Part shown: piece by piece, positions 5,033-6,429 of the stretch | How positions within the stretch are numbered: the stretch's first letter is position 1 | How the letters are laid out: every line of letters begins with the position of its first letter | Source of the DNA: Nitrospirota bacterium | GTDB lineage: Bacteria > Nitrospirota > 9FT-COMBO-42-15 > HDB-SIOI813 | DNA length: 6,429 nucleotides | Direction: 5' to 3' | NCBI GenBank assembly: GCA_023248365.1 | Contig: JAHFER010000098.1 | Coordinates: 1 to 6,429, forward strand | Position numbers and translations under genes: made by a program | Notes under the pieces: model-generated | Told to the model about the DNA's origin: nothing | The model's input: the letters and a program-made list of their open reading frames with translations, nothing else | Database searches by the model: none

Positions 5033-6429
5033 ATGAAGATTGCACTTATTATTCCAAGAAACGGATCGAAGAATGAACCGAGTTTTTACGACTTAAAGTT
5101 TATATCGTCTTTTCTGTTTTCCAGAAAGTACTTTTCCTACCTTTTAGCTATACCAACACTGATATCGCTGACCCCGCCCGGGCATGAGATTCGTGTATTT
5201 GATGAGAACATCGAAGATGTTGACTATAATTGGGATGCGGATCTCGTCGGGATTAGTGTCAGGACTATGTTTGCAACTAGGGCATATGAGATAGCTGACA
5301 ACTTCAGGAAAAGAGGAGTGAAAACAGTACTTGGCGGGATTCATCCCTCCTTTTGTCCGGAAGAGGCACTGGAGCATTGTGATTCAATTGTAGTTGGGGA
5401 GGCTGAAGGCGTCTGGGCGGAACTCCTGGAAGATGCGGGGAAGAATAGACTTAGGAAGATATATCAGGCTGAAAGCTATGCCAGTCTGAACTCTTCATCC
5501 GGCGCTGTACGATCTCTTATGTCCCAAACGCGTTATTTAGCCGACATCGTACAAACCACAAAGGGGTGTCCATTCACCTGTGAATTTTGTTCAGTCTATG
5601 CTTTTGACGGCCAGAAGATCAGGAATAAACCGATTGACATCGTTCTAAAAGAGATTCTGGATCTCCGGTGTACAAATGCACAATCCAAGAAAAGGTCTAT
5701 TTTTTTTGCTGACGACAATATAATTGCTAATAAGAAGTATGCCATTGAATTATTCAGGGCGCTTCAACCATACAGTTTAAACTGGTCATGCCAGGCATCT
5801 ATAAATATATCAAAAGAGGACGACCTCCTGAGGTTAATGAAAGATAGCGGGTGCGGCTCAATTCTGATTGGTCTGGAGTCGGTCTCATCCCAAAACCTGA
5901 CACGCATGAACAAGAGACTGAACCTTCACTACAATTACCTGGATGCTATTAAAAAGATACAATCCTATGGCATCCTCGTTCATGGGTCCTTTATCCTGGG
6001 TAGTGACTTTGATGATATATCAGCCTTTGATGAACTCATCCATTTCATCAAAGAGGCGAAGCTTCTTATGCCTCTGATCAATATCCTCACTCCTTTCCCG
6101 GGAACAGAGTTGCACAAACGATTAGATGCCGAAGGACGCATACTACACAAAGACTGGAGTAAATACGACGCCAGACATGTTGTGTTTAAACCTGCCCTGA
6201 TGAGCCCGGAAGAGTTGGAAGATGGTTATAAAAAAGTTGTCAGAGAAGTCTATTCATATGAAAGCATTTACAACAACCTTCAATATTACTGGGGGATAGA
6301 TTTCTGGAAACATTCCAATAAAGTGGACCCTATCAGATTCAAATTCCGTATGCTTTTTGCCGCAAGATTAGTTACGCTGCTTGGTTATAAAAATCCGGAT
6401 AGAACAAAATTCATTATTAAGATATTCCC
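5033..6429 (+). CDS. B12-binding-domain radical SAM protein, 3' end cut by the window
   Basis: The frame stays open for 465 complete codons to the window edge. Residues ~1-150 form a Rossmann-like cobalamin-binding region ('HEIRVFDENIEDV', 'ADLVGISVRT', 'VLGGIHPSF' at ~99-107, 'IVVGEAEG'). It lacks the DxHxxG motif of methionine-synthase-type domains, as many members of this class do, so B12 may bind base-off without a His ligand. The radical SAM barrel follows: C179-x3-C183-x2-C186 ('TTKGCPFTCEFC') should hold the [4Fe-4S] cluster, then 'FADDNI' (225-230), 'LIGLES' (278-283) and 'TPFPGT' (353-358). The region from ~374 ('DWSKYDARHVVFKPALMSPEEL') matches the C-terminal extension (DUF4070 type) of these enzymes. 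The family includes methyltransferases such as hopanoid methylases, but no neighbouring gene shows a substrate. No membrane segment or signal peptide is seen. Members are usually ~450-550 residues, so little may be missing. It is transcribed away from the DUF1844-tamB operon. Confidence 0.92.
   Translation, partial: MKIALIIPRNGSKNEPSFYDLKFISSFLFSRKYFSYLLAIPTLISLTPPGHEIRVFDENIEDVDYNWDADLVGISVRTMFATRAYEIADNFRKRGVKTVLGGIHPSFCPEEALEHCDSIVVGEAEGVWAELLEDAGKNRLRKIYQAESYASLNSSSGAVRSLMSQTRYLADIVQTTKGCPFTCEFCSVYAFDGQKIRNKPIDIVLKEILDLRCTNAQSKKRSIFFADDNIIANKKYAIELFRALQPYSLNWSCQASINISKEDDLLRLMKDSGCGSILIGLESVSSQNLTRMNKRLNLHYNYLDAIKKIQSYGILVHGSFILGSDFDDISAFDELIHFIKEAKLLMPLINILTPFPGTELHKRLDAEGRILHKDWSKYDARHVVFKPALMSPEELEDGYKKVVREVYSYESIYNNLQYYWGIDFWKHSNKVDPIRFKFRMLFAARLVTLLGYKNPDRTKFIIKIF

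Noticed and set aside
5144..5377. Minus-strand frame of 77 codons within the radical SAM gene
   Set aside because: Antisense to the cobalamin-binding domain, whose motifs are clear in the plus frame.

Overview
The window comes from a diderm (outer-membrane) bacterium of moderate to low GC content. It carries a tamB gene of nearly the same length as the Escherichia coli one, the start of an Omp85/BamA-TamA family gene and a DUF1844 gene. This combination, the TTG and GTG starts and the dispersed-type palindromes suggest a Nitrospirota- or Desulfobacterota-like lineage rather than an enteric bacterium. That placement is inference, because no marker gene is present.

On the minus strand, reading from about 4855 down to 1, lies an apparent envelope-biogenesis operon. 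It runs DUF1844 protein (4418-4855), TamB (604-4353, start corrected to a TTG behind a strong ribosome binding site), then an Omp85 family protein (467 down to 1, cut by the window edge). The 64-nt gap between the DUF1844 gene and tamB holds a hairpin that can fold in two mutually exclusive ways. The 136-nt gap between tamB and the Omp85 gene is almost filled by a ~122-bp imperfect palindrome that begins one base after the tamB stop.

On the plus strand a divergently transcribed gene starts at 5033 and runs off the right edge. It encodes a B12-binding-domain radical SAM enzyme with an intact CxxxCxxC cluster motif; its substrate is unknown. The 177-bp divergent spacer contains ribosome binding sites for both directions, two candidate plus-strand promoters, a weak minus-strand promoter candidate, a short palindrome and a terminator-like hairpin.

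TamB and the Omp85 protein would act together: TamB spans the periplasm as an inner-membrane-anchored beta-rich bridge, and the Omp85 partner sits in the outer membrane. The DUF1844 protein has no known function. Nothing here clearly constitutes a new system. The non-coding elements between the genes are the parts most worth a second look.
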